Positions 23,483 to 36,400 of a stretch of 64,000 nucleotides of DNA are shown in pieces; the stretch's first letter is position 1; each line of letters opens with the position of its first letter. The notes below the pieces were generated by a model, which did no database searches, was not told the DNA's origin, and saw nothing but the letters and a program-made list of their open reading frames with translations. Made by a program: the position numbers and the translations under genes. This DNA comes from Bagarius yarrelli (Eukaryota; Chordata; Actinopteri; Siluriformes; Sisoridae). The stretch is from contig VCAZ01000019.1 of the NCBI GenBank assembly GCA_005784505.1, forward strand, positions 636,001 through 700,000, read 5' to 3'.

Positions 23483-24721
23483 CTTCAGCTTTCCTCTGAC
23501 CAGATGGACTAGCAGGTTGGTTTCATGCTGAAGCAACATAACATTCATCTGGACTCATCTGGTTGCCGTGGTCTTGTTCGAGTGGCCGTCTAGGAGACAC
23601 AAACTTGGGATCCGTCTCTGGGGCTCATAGTTTTTCTGGTCTTTGCTGAAATTAAAGACTTATACAAGGCTTTGTTTTGACAAATAGTTTATTAAACTTT
23701 TTTTAGATTAAGGTCCAATGTATTTTCTGAAAAACTGAAAAAATACATTATTTATAGTTACAGAAAGAAAAAATATTTATAGTTTCTATCTTTTATGTTA
23801 CCCAAATGGGAATGAACCGTAATATTGTGTAAAGATGCATTTCTAAACATCAACCTACCATTAAAGCTTAAAAAAATTATTATAAGGCCATCGAATCAAT
23901 TTAATTAAGTCACATAGAAGAGATTTACAGAACGACATGCAGTAAAATATTTATATAGTAAAGTATTTAAAGGTGTATGAAAACTCAATTGTGATATGGT
24001 GCGCTCGAGCAAACGACAGCTGTTAAATCCACCTAGCTGTCAGAGACCACCATTCATTTCTCACGTTAGCTAATTGAATTAGAAACATGTCGTTAAGCAG
24101 TATAAGAATCTGACATACATCATATAATCACAGTAGCCTGGTTACCACCATCACTTCAAGACTTTGGTATCATCAGTGTGATGTGGTTGCTTAGTAACCA
24201 TATTCAGATACTCTAGTATGCACACACACCAATGGACTCGAGTTTAAAACAAGCAGTAAACTGGGTCATTGAGATAAAGATGTTAGAACAAATCGAGAAT
24301 TTTTTAATGCATTTTAAATACTAAACAATATTTTCTTTTTTAAACTAACCTGTAATATTAGAACGTGTTGCATATTCGTTGTACAGCCACTTCTAAAAAC
24401 CTTGCCAGATGTTGGAACAGCTGGGGACACTAAAGAATAAAGTAACATCGTACTATTTAATAAATTCCATAGTGATCTGGCCCAAGCATGTTGTAGTATA
24501 TTGCCATATTATTAATGTTAAGCAACAATTGCTAATATTATACTTGGGGTGTTTTTTCCCAATCTGCTGTATTCAATCAGAAAATTTAGAAAACTGACAA
24601 TTTGAGATAATAAAACACAACAAAAAAGATACACAGTCTGGATGCAGATTTTACAAGGGAGATTTTACATGCAAAAGACTTCAGGATGCAAATAAAATCT
24701 CTTTGTTTGTCACACAGACTC
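23483..24721. other. intergenic, nothing recognised
   Basis: AT-rich DNA with no exon-like segment. A short similarity exists between about 24360-24420 and 25085-25145 (CATATTCGTTGTACAG versus CATATTCGTTGTGCAG, then CTTGCCAGATGTTGGAACAG in both), indicating a local or dispersed repeat. Confidence 0.4.
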
Positions 24722-24892
24722 AGCACAGTGAAGTGTGTTTCTTTGCATATCCCATCTTAGTAAGTTGGAGTCAGGGCACTGGGTCGGCTATGATACAGCA
24801 CCCCCTGGAGCCGACTGGCGGCGGTGGGGCTTGAACCCAGGTTTTCCTGGTCAACTCAGTGTCTTGACTATTTCAGCCACCACTATTATTAG
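24722..24892 (-). repeat. SINE-B, reverse orientation, shortened
   Basis: AGTGAAGTGTGTTTCTTTGC, ATATCCCATCTTAGTAAGTT, GGTCGGCTATGATACAGCAC, GCGGTGGGGCTTGAACCC and TATTTCAGCCACCACT. The segment between the TACAGC box and the B box is shorter than in other copies. Confidence 0.7.
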
Positions 24893-26762
24893 TGTTGCTT
24901 TTAAAAGATAGGAAATCTCACTTTTTCTTTCTTCTGCACAAATTGCTACTTCTGCACAAATTGCTACTAGTACTAGTTGCTACTAGTTTCTTCTTGCAGG
25001 TCATTTAGGAATCTGACGAAATATACACAATATGGCCACTATACTATGTACATTGAGTATATATATTCATTTAAGATATGTATTTTGTTTAGCATATTCG
25101 TTGTGCAGTTATTTTTAAGAACTTGCCAGATGTTGGAACAGCAGATCGAAGAACAGGTCTAAAGAGATTTTAAATCAATTGACTTTTGACAATTGACCAA
25201 ATAAAAAAACATTCAATAATGTGTGTATAATATATAATGTCCAAGAATAAGGACACAATTAGGAATCTTACGAAGGGTATTAGAAAATGTTTGTAAAAAG
25301 TGCCATTAAAAATACTAATAATTTTTTTTATTGAATACAACTTTAATTGTATTGTAGGGCAATTTGAAGATGTAGTTATATGTCCAAGAGCATTATATGC
25401 TGTTGCAGTTCTTCATGTGTACTGTCATGGTCTCAACCTAGAAAGTGGCAGGAACTAGAGGACAGTTGAGATGAACGTTCCAAATTGAAAAAGAAAAATA
25501 TAAATATATAGATATACAAGATAGTATTTTTTATAAAAGTGTGCAGATACACAATAACGCACTGTTACTGTGTTTGCAGTAAAACTCTTAAGTATGCCTG
25601 AATACATGCCAAGTGTACTGACAGGGATGTTGGGCGTGTGGGTGTTGTGCACAGCAATCCATGGTCTGGATTTATGTCTATGTATAAATAGTCCTAGGTG
25701 TTGTTCTAGTTGAGGACCTGATTGACCTGCTGAATAGCTCTTTCTTATTCTCTCTTTCTCTCTCTCTCTTTCTTCGATTGCAGCCAGACAATACTGCCAC
25801 CCTCTGACGTAATGAGTTTTTATTATTTTGTACATAAGGAGCCCTGATATTAGTTTCTTTTAGATATTGACAAATTGATACCTATGTAAATGTTTGGTTT
25901 TTTTTAATTTTGTTTGTAAATTTTAGAGAATTTAGAAAAAAATTGTTTTACTCATGTGATTAATGAAAGTGTGTGCCAAAAATGAATATGGAGAAGACAG
26001 TTACATGTCAAACATACAGAAACAAATACGCAGAACAACATTTCGCAAAAATAGTAAATATTTTCTGTCTATCAGTCTTTTGGATTGCTTTTGTATGGAA
26101 GCCTATTTTCGCCACCAGAAAAAAATGGAAAAGTCATAATTATGAGGTAAAAAGTCAACATTTTTCTAAAATCTAATTTATTTGAATTATTAAAATTCAA
26201 ATTAATATTTAAATCTAAATGATGACTTGCAGGCTCATCCCAGACAGCAGGTTGTCACTGAACTAATATAGCATTGATTTTTTTAACAATTAAAATAATT
26301 AAATAAATAATAATTATTAAATTAGATTAATTATTATTAATAAATAAAATTGTATTTCAATAATAAAAAAATAGATAAAGATGAACATAAAATCAATATT
26401 TGTTCAACTTAAATTAAGTCACTTATTTTACACTAAATTATCATTGATTCAGTATGAATCCAGTCTTGTTTTATGTACAGCAGGACTTTATGACTGTAAA
26501 ATCACATCTGTTTTTTTGTTTCTTTCTTTAAATCAGAGATCATTTAGTAACATGTTATTAGAAACATTCATTACATTAACATTAACAAGGTCATCCATCC
26601 TAGAAGGAATAATGATGAGTATAACAATAATTTAATACTGTTTCCGTCTATTAATATAAACTCTCTGGCGGCGTGACTGCTATCAGATCAGCCCCTGTGT
26701 ACGACTCTAAACTAACAATAGAATCACAACGAGAAATCCAGCCTATGGTTATAGAACAGCGC

Positions 26763-26765
<3 letters not shown>
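24893..26765. other. intergenic, AT-rich, nothing recognised
   Basis: No gene, SINE or transposon terminus was identified. A short CT-rich run lies near 25745-25770, and AT-only stretches at 26280-26370. Confidence 0.35.

Positions 26766-26831
<66 letters not shown>
26766..26831. repeat. (TA)33 microsatellite
   Basis: An uninterrupted alternating AT tract about 1.1 kb upstream of the ube2b start codon. Confidence 0.95.
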
Positions 26832-26835
<4 letters not shown>

Positions 26836-26989
26836 AAATACATTAAATCAATCATTTTTAAAAATTTCATTTTTTTTATTCAATTATTAATATTTCTGTA
26901 CTCATTTTATGACTCTTATGTCGTTTCTGGAATAGTCTGTCCCGTATTAAAACAATGAGCCAGCGAGACATAATTTAGACGTTTTGATT

Positions 26990-27275
26990 TTAAAAAAAAT
27001 TTGACTTAAATTTATCGTTTTGTAATTTTGTCTCATAAATATGACTTTTACCTTTATCATTTTAACTTTTTGTCTTATAATTGTGACTTTTCAGTTCATA
27101 ATTTTGTCATTTTGTCTCACAATTATGAGACAAAAAGACATTTATAATTTACAATTTACATTTTTTGTCTTATTATTATGACCTTTAAATTCATAATTTT
27201 AACTTTTTGTCCCATAATTATGACTTTTAAATTCACAAATTTTGTCTTTTTTGTCTTATAATTATGACTTAAGTA
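26990..27275. repeat. degenerate tandem repeat of a TCATAATTATGACTTTT-like unit
   Basis: Repeated words CATAATTTTGTC, CTTATAATTGTGACTTTT, CCATAATTATGACTTTT and TTATAATTATGACTT, with TTTTTGTC linkers, show a diverged tandem array of roughly 20-50-bp units. It includes a local palindrome (TTTTGTCTCACAATTATGAG then ACAAAAAG). Confidence 0.7.
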
Positions 27276-27792
27276 TTTATTCGGTATTTAGCCATCCTGC
27301 GAGGTCTGTTTCGTTCTTTGGCGTTATTTACGTTCAGTGCTGCCAATATGGCCGACTTCCGTATATATGACGTAATGCGAAAACACTCTATACTAGCTTT
27401 AAATATCCAAATGAAATAAACAATAGAAATTCTAATTTATCGAATGAAAGTAAACTTAATGTACAATAAAAAAAAAAGTGAGTTACATCTCATATATTGT
27501 ACACAAGATGATATAACCAGATGTTAGCATGCTATTGCCTGGAGCACACTAAAGTGGAACATTATGCCTGGTTATTGTTTCCTCCCGACGGGTATATAAA
27601 AACACAACGCTTGTATAAAACAATTTATAAATTAATATAAACGAACGCTCAAAACCAAAAATGCACGAAGCGCATAAAAAAAGTTGATATGTTATGAAGG
27701 TGCCACCCATATTAACCAAATTTAGTCAAGCTTGTTGAAATTAATCTGGTTTATTCCGTTATCTCGCTCCGTCTTCCTGCCGGAGGGGTCAC

Positions 27793-27800
27793 TGACGTCA
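27793..27800. promoter_or_regulatory. ube2b: cAMP-response element in the ube2b promoter
   Basis: A perfect palindromic TGACGTCA 98 bp upstream of the ube2b ATG, in a locally GC-richer stretch that also contains CTTCCTGCCGGAGG. This is a common arrangement for TATA-less housekeeping promoters bound by CREB/ATF factors. Binding is inferred from the motif only. Confidence 0.55.
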
Positions 27801-27897
27801 CTTGTTGTTTGGAAGAACGAACCTAGAGAAAATAGCTAAAGCAGAATCTGTCCTTTTATCACTCTTACACATTTTATGACTAAATAAACATCAAGTC

Positions 27898-30366
27898 ATG
27901 TCTACCCCGGCAAGGAGGCGATTAATGAGGGACTTTAAAAGGTATTTTAAATATATTTTAGACTGCTGTTTGCTTGTTTTTTTACAGCCTGTAGTGTTTG
28001 TTAGCTGTTTGAAACTGGGGTAGCTTTGTTTAACAAGCCTCGATTGGTTCTTAGCAGTGAAGTTAACCAGATCATCGTGTATTGTTACATAAACAGAACA
28101 GTTTATTTATTTATATGGGTTAAAATCTCTGTATATATGTAAGCGGAGGGCTTAGCAAGCTAATTTAGCTAGCTACAATGTTGGTAACTAGGTAGCGTAA
28201 TATAATCTAAACAAATCGGCGGCGTTCTGCTTAATCGTAAACGAATTATAGGTAATATAAATTCATATTATATGTCACGGTTTAAATTGGTTTATCTTTT
28301 TAAAGAATATAGCAAGTTTTTACAATATTAGGTTTCAGATATCTATTTTTTATATTCTATTTCTCATGAGCGTCAGTAGGAATCACCTGGATACCATGTA
28401 GGTTTGTGCGCTCGATATTGTCAGTTTATGAATGAATGACGTGTTAAAAGTGCTGATCGAACATCATGTCCTGTCAGTCCAAAAAAAAAACCCGGTGAAC
28501 TTGATGTTGCCAGTTACGCTGCGATCCTGAATTAATATCCTGTTTTAATCCTAAATCAACATTTCACCAATCACCAATCAGAACCATCTGACGTCATCAG
28601 CGCGTGTCTAGAAAACCCGCCCCCAATCCATTTTTAAATCTTTTCCTCCTTGTAAATAAAACTGTATTATAAATGTTTTCATTAATAAAAAAAATTGAAA
28701 TATATTAAATGATATCTGTAATAATGACATGCTGTACTGAACAATTACATACAACGTGTGAGCAGTTTAGTTAATGTGTGAACGTTTCCCTCACCTTCAG
28801 GACCAGCAAAATGTATTATGATAAATGTAAAATAACACACACCCATCGCTTAAAATCCACAATCAGTTAAAGAGGGTCATTCGCAGCCTTTAGGTATTAA
28901 TGACATAAAAACTAACCAGATTAGTTAATTGGATGTTTAGAATGGATTCAGTCCGGAATTTTATTAGTTTGACACTAAATTCCCCCAAATGGAATTTAAG
29001 GGGTAAAGGGTAAAGAGATACGGCTTTCATCGATGGTTATCTAGGAAAAAGCCCCATTTAAAAAAAAAAAAAAAAAAAAAAAGAATAAGACTTGAAATTG
29101 CATCTAAACAAATCACAAATGTCCTAAAAGCTTTCGAATAATTCAACTAAACTAAAAGCAGTTTATCATCATAGACATTAAACCCAAAACCCAAACCGTA
29201 TCGCCACAAACACCTATTACCACCGATTACCGACTGCGTTGGTGATTGATTAAACTTTTGTAGACATCAGAATTTGCTGTTTATGCAGTAATAATGAACT
29301 TTTTACCAGAATATCACTGAAAGTGATGTGAGGCATCTTGAAATGGGCTGAAATTTGGTTTTGGATCCAGGACGGGTCTGGCTATCGGGTGCACAGGGAG
29401 GATTTATGGTGGCCTAGCAACCAGGGCTGAAACATTTACATTTACAGCATTTGGCAGACGTCCTTATTCAGAACGACTTACATTTATCTCTTTTATATAA
29501 TTGAGCAATTGGGGGTTAAGGGCATTGCTCAGGGACCCAGCAGTGGTGGCTTGGTGGAGCTGGAAATCGAACCCACAATGTTGAGATATATACATATATA
29601 TAATGATAGATATATGATTTTTTTTTTCTTGTTAAATTGTCATTTGATGTCATATGTCCTAAAGGTAAGGCCCTGCAATTGCCCATTTTAACCAGGGTGG
29701 CGCTGTGAAAGAGAAAGTGATGTGAGGCAGCTTACATATGGGCTGAAATTCCGTCATGTGCAATTCAACATCTTTCTAAAGAAAAAAAAACGATAGGGTT
29801 AAACGAAGGGCAAATTTGAACCCTGATCCATGCTGAGATGCTGTAGCGGAATGTTAAAGGAGTTGCTCATAAATAAAGACACCAAAACACTAATGAACAA
29901 AAAAATTGTTGTAAAATCTCGCTTTAAGAACTCTTCAGGGAAGCCTGCTAAAAAAGGTTAGCTTTGTGATATCATTTCTGTGGGGGCGTGTGTATGTTAC
30001 TGAATAATCAGAACGTCTTTTTACTTTTACTCATTAACATGTTTGTTAACCAAACAAATAAATCAATTGTCTTAAGTGAGTGCTGTCCTTTTCCCCTTAC
30101 TTCAGGGGCGACTATTTTTTAAATAAAATGCAATTCTTATAAAAATACATTATTAAAAGTTCTGTTCTATTGTATTTATTGTTATGGTATTGTATTGTAT
30201 ATGATATTAGCTTATGCCTGTATACACTTTTCTAGAGACTATTAATAAGTTAATGTTTGCATACTTTTCATTAGACTTCAGGAAGACCCTCCAACCGGTG
30301 TAAGCGGTGCTCCTTCTGAAAACAATATCATGTTGTGGAATGCCGTTATTTTTGGGTGAGTAATAA

Positions 30367-30402
<36 letters not shown>

Positions 30403-33400
30403 GCGTATGTAAACTGAGTTGGTTTTAAAAAATTAAACATGACAACAGAAATGATGGTTAAATTATATGCTGTTAATTAAAAATGCATCTAAATATAAAG
30501 TGTTTAAGTAACTTTTAGTACATTTCCTTCCAGACCTGTAGGGACACCGTTTGAGGATGGTAAGTTTTTTTTTTTCCATCACATTTAACCCCTTCTAGTC
30601 TCGTCAGTTGTGATGAGTGTTCAGTAATTTAGGATTATTTTTGTATTACTCCGAATATCTTATTATCTTATTTTACAAAATGGGAACCTATAAAAAACAA
30701 AGAACTTATGAAACGATATTTATCTCTGTGTATAGGAAATGTTTTATTTTCTGGTGGCCTGGCAACCAGGGCTGAAACAATAAATTGACGATATTGTCAA
30801 AAAAATATGTTTGTCATTTGATCTCATATGCCATAATGTAATTGCACGTTTTAACCAGGGTGGCGCTGTGGCACGAGACTGTGTTATTTGGTAGTTTGAC
30901 TTAATTTGAATTGTAGTTAGAATTTTTATTACTTTAATTGCAAAAGCTGAATAATTGATCAAAGCCGACTTAATAATTAGCGAAATAAATGCAATAGACA
31001 AAACTCATTTATTTATAATTTAATAATTGCTTAAGTCAAAATTAATGCTGATTAATTAACGAATCGTTCTAATGATCATTAATTAATCAATTATTAAGAT
31101 AATTGTTTGCTGCAGCTCTACTGACAACCGATTTGGTCTGCTGCTGGTCATTCTCGTATAGAACAATGAGATCCGGCCTAAATATCGTAATTTCATGTTG
31201 GGATTTAATGTTAATCCAGGAATCGTCAATATCAGTAAATTGTTCCAGAATCAATGAATTTCAGCCTCAGACCATCAGCTATTTTCCAGCATTTAATCAC
31301 TTAAAGTTTTTCAGTTTGTTTGTGGACCAAAAAAAGGGAAACGGATTGAGGCGGGTTTGATCGACACACACTGATGACATCAGATGATTATGATAAGTCG
31401 AATCACGTCCACCAAGGTATAAAGTAGCTCTGGATGTCTGGCAGTTATATTTGGTAAAACCTTCTGTGCAGACCTGTGTAAACTGAGCATATATTAATAA
31501 GGGGGCATTAGGGTTTTTATAAGACGGCTGCATTGTAATAAGTTTTATTCCTAGAAGAAAAGGTTGTCTGTGGTTTTTAAAATGAATTTGGGATGTAGAA
31601 TAGCATAGATGAGTGTGTGATGTCCCAGTCTGGTCCCAGTGGACTTTGTCACTCAACTATTTAATATAATTACCTTTGATTGCGAAAATGTGCTATTGTT
31701 TTTTACTTTTTTTATTTAATACTCTGTACTATTCTTTTTTCTTTTTTCCAAACTATTTTTAATGTTTATGTGAAATATCAGTTTGCTGTAATTTATATTA
31801 AATATGTTTTGCAGGAACATTTAAACTTGTGATAGAATTTTCAGAAGAATACCCAAATAAACCTCCTACAGTTCGATTTATATCGAAAATGTTCCACCCG
31901 AATGGTGAGTAACTCTTGTGTTTCATTGTTAACCAGCATGTCTTTTTATAAAAACTATAGGATTAACTATTATGGTTTATGGTCATCTTTTTACTAGTCT
32001 TTAAACTAGTAAATCAGTCATTTAATAGTTTTTGTTATGAAAAAGGATCAGAGTGGGTGATATGACAAAGGGTACTTTAGAATACAGGGTAAAGAGGTAT
32101 GGACAGAGGAGACAGACCTGTAAAACTCGCTTTATTTTTTAGCACGACTACACACACTCTCACACATTCACACTCGCAGTTTCACCCTTGTTGGCTCCTC
32201 CCAACTCTCTTCCACTCGTGATCGTAATCTGTTGTGCTGTACTTAAACTCATGCCTATAGAACCGGCAGCTGATATACAGACTGTGACGCTCCTCCCACT
32301 TCACTATGTGAGACGACTCAGCTCCTCGTTCTCCGCCTTGTCTGCAAAAGTTGCAAGAGTTAAGGCCTGTTTGCACAACTACGTTCACTGGACTATTAGT
32401 CAGCAGACTGGTGATGGGGGAAGTGGTAGCTCACTGGTTCAGCTGTTGGAATGCTTATTGTAAGATCGACTCCCAGCACCACCAAGTTACCACTGTTGGG
32501 CCCCTAAGCATCGCCCTTAACCCCCAATTGCTCAGTCGTATCAAGGTGATGAATAAAAGTCACTCTGAATAAGGGTAATAAACACACAATATTCAGCCAG
32601 CCTCATTTTTTGGGTCTCTGCAGTTGTGGACGCACCTTTCTGTGGTCCAAGTCAAAACCCAGACGCCGTATTAGTATACGTCCATCCAATTGCACACTTC
32701 TTTGGGTTTGCTGGGAGGCATTAGCAGTTTCAGGACTGCCCTTAGAATTATGCGGCATAGACTGCATGTAGGCAGAGGACGCTGTCATGAGTCGCTGGAA
32801 CATCTCTGGTGGTGACCTACAGCCAATAAGAGAGTAACAAACGGAACACCGAGAAATACAGGGAGTTAAAGACCAAAATATCAGCAAGCATGGCTTCCGT
32901 TCCCTTTTTTTTTTCCTGTCCAGTCTTGCACTTACGATCTCACGCACAATCTTGCGAGATTTCTTCCTATTGTAAAGTCATGCACCTCCTGTCGCCGAGC
33001 CATCGTGTAATGCAAACATCAGCTCATTATTCAGAACATTACCGCAGGTAGAGTGAAAACAGCACTGATCCGACGACTTTGTAAAGCGCTTGGTGTGAAC
33101 TAGGCATTAGAGACAACAGTATAAGGAATTTGTGGTGTTAAACGCCCTTGACTCGTTGCTATTTTGCAAGTCATTTAAAGCTCAATGTGAGTAGCAACAC
33201 AAGCGTTTTGCTGTTGGTTTAATTTTTTACTATTTTTTACTATTTTACTATTTCCTCATGACAAAGGTTTACAGCCGGATAATAATTCCAACTTAAAGAA
33301 ACCCGTGGAAGCATGTGGGACCTCACGAACTGCAAATAACTTAAATTTTTGTGCGTTATCTCAATCAATCAGGATTTTTAGCATTTATATTTTGGACAAG

Positions 33401-36400
33401 GATTAGCCCAAGTAGCCCAGGGATTTGTAAAGTTTGCACAGTGTTTGTGACATAAATCACTGTGCCTTGGTCAGCTCTGATCAACTGTAATATGATATAT
33501 CATCTGCAGGGTTAGCTTTTCAGTTATCAGCTTTTACAAACTCTAATTCCAACAAAGCTGGGACCTTGTGTAAAACGTGAATAAAAACTGAATGCAGTGA
33601 CCTGCAAATTGCCACAAGACAAGATCTGCAATGTTTAAACTGATAAACTTTATTGTATCATGCAAATATGTACTTATTTTTGAAGGGGGGGGGGGAATTT
33701 GCACCACAGTGTTATATTACCCTTCCTTTTAGCAACACTAGGTGTTTGTGAACTGAGGACACTAATTGTTGAAGCTTTCTAGCTGCAATTCTTTCCTACT
33801 CTTGCTTGACTTCAGTATTCAAACGTCGTTAAATTGATCATGCTAGTGAGCTTATATTAACTTTGCTTTTAGTTTGTATTTTTGTATATTTTTAATGATT
33901 GGCAGGGCGGTGTTATATACGTAACCTAAAATAAACGTTTTAATCTTCCAGTTTATGCAGATGGCAGTATATGTTTGGACATTCTTCAGAATCGCTGGAG
34001 TCCTACGTATGATGTATCGTCTATTCTGACCTCTATCCAGGTGTGTATCTATCTATCCACATTTATTTTTATAGTATCATGTGATTAAGTTAATGTTTCT
34101 CACTTGACTCCAAACCCCTAGCTAATAATCAAAAGATCTTTTTTTTCCGTCTAAAGTAGTTTAAATATATTACCTTCGTATTTATTCAGACATGGACTAA
34201 AGTGCGCTCGGTCAGACGTTTGAAGTTAATGCACCCTAACCTGATGTAATCTGAATAAACCCCAATTAACCATTGTAATCATGCACTATACTCTATAGTC
34301 TAAATTAAGTGTAGATCTGCAGCAACAGATTGAAACACTGCTGTTATTCAGCTTAATAAATAAAAGTCCCATTTGTCAATAACATCAATTTACAGTAAAA
34401 GTCCACACTTTATCAATATATGACAGTATAGGACAGGTTCAGTATTAATGTCATTTAGTAATACATAATATGCTCCACATCACCTCATTTAGGAATCTAA
34501 AGAGTTACTTAGTGACTTGGCGGGGGGACATGGTGGGTTCTGTGTTTCGTATGCATTTTTGAGTGTCCTAACAGGGTCATAAACTACTTACAATGTTCTC
34601 AAGAGTTCCTTTTCTACATCAAAAAAACCTCATCATTTGGAACTAATAAGCTATTTCCTGTGCTGTTTTGGACCCCTTCATTAGAACACTCTGATTGGAT
34701 AGGCGTGGCAGATTGTTGCATTCGAAAGTTAACGCCCACTGCTATGATTGGCTAACGGTTGTGCCCACAAAGCGATCACGTAACGTTAAAAAATCCAAAA
34801 TTTTGCCTTGATTGAAAACGAATCAGTCATAAAATGCAGCAAAACAACGACTAAGCTTTTACTGAGGCGGTCTGAAACAAGCGAATCCAAAGACTGTGTT
34901 TGTTCACAATTTGCAAACTGCACAGCGTCTTATCTTCTGAGCCATGTTGTCATTTACCTATCACAATGTATACGCAAATCAGTGGGAGGGGCTAAACAGA
35001 CAGTGTCAAAAAAGGCATTGATTTTCTTTTGCGGAGGCGGAGCTTATCCACACTATTATGTCATTGAGTAAAACATTCCGAATTCTGTAATTTTGTCTAA
35101 CTGTCTTTAATATAAACTGTTTCTGAAATTCAGATGACGGTATTATAGCACAATGACCTCTTATTTGTCAAAAGATCAAGGGAATTTTGATTTCTTAGAT
35201 AATGGACCCCTTTAAGATCCCTCAATAATTAGATCCTTCTTTAATATTCCAGTGTATTTATAGACTGACACTTGTTTCATAGTGAAATTATTATAAGAGG
35301 GACATGTGTAATTTTATAATTTGGAATATTGTGAATGTTATGATGGAAATAGAAAGAGAATAAAATAAGAAACTAAGAATAGTTGCACTGGTTATATTTA
35401 TACATAATATAATTAATATGATGACTATAACCACAGTGCAAAGACAAAAACTGACTGACGCCAACATGTGCAATAATAAAGATAATATCGGGCTATTTAG
35501 TATGGCTACTGTTCAGAATGTAAGTATTTTAAACGGAGAGGAGTATAATTATAATGTTTTCAGGACATGTGACTCATCTCGCAGTCTCCCAAAGTCTATT
35601 ATTGTATCTATGTTCTCCAGGACAGTGAATAAATTACAGGCGGAAGTGATAATGTGATAAAAAAAAAAATGGAGCTCCCACTGATCTCCTGATTACAATA
35701 TTTCAGTAATAGTGAGAGACCGCTAACAATAAATTAACACAAATATTAAAAACATACTGAAGATGTTTTATTATTAGGAGTGGGAATTCCTATTCACCTC
35801 ACAGTTCCGATTCCGGGGGGCTGCCATTAGCTTTTGTTTTAATACAGATTTTCTTTTTTTTTTTCGACTGGTCGACTGTTAAAGTGTCTGTAATGACCAA
35901 TGATAAATTTACTGCCAAGAACTTTTATTAATAGAACAAATACAAATCATTTCTTAGGTCAACCAGAAAGTTACAAAGAATTAACCGGAAATGACACATT
36001 CGTCTGTAGCAGAAAACAATTTACCCAGTTCAGCAGCAGTGGCCATATTGGATAATAACTTAAGGTTTTGTCCAAAATCACATACTACCTATGTATTTAC
36101 TACATTTAAGTAAGTAGGCACTTCCCAATTGTTTAAATTGTATGGTTGCAGGACGTATGAATGAATTTGGGACATACCACATCCGCTATTTTTAAGTTGA
36201 CCGGTGACATACGACATCACAGAGTGTAAATTTGAAGTTGGATGATGTTTAACTTGAATAATGTTAAACAAATGCAATTTAACTACAATGAACAATTTTT
36301 AAGCCGCTTTTGTCACTTCCGTGTGTGACGAGTCGTCTCTCCCTTATAGGATAGTGTCCGTGCGGGAATAGGGCACTTTACAAGTGCTTTAAATAAAGAT

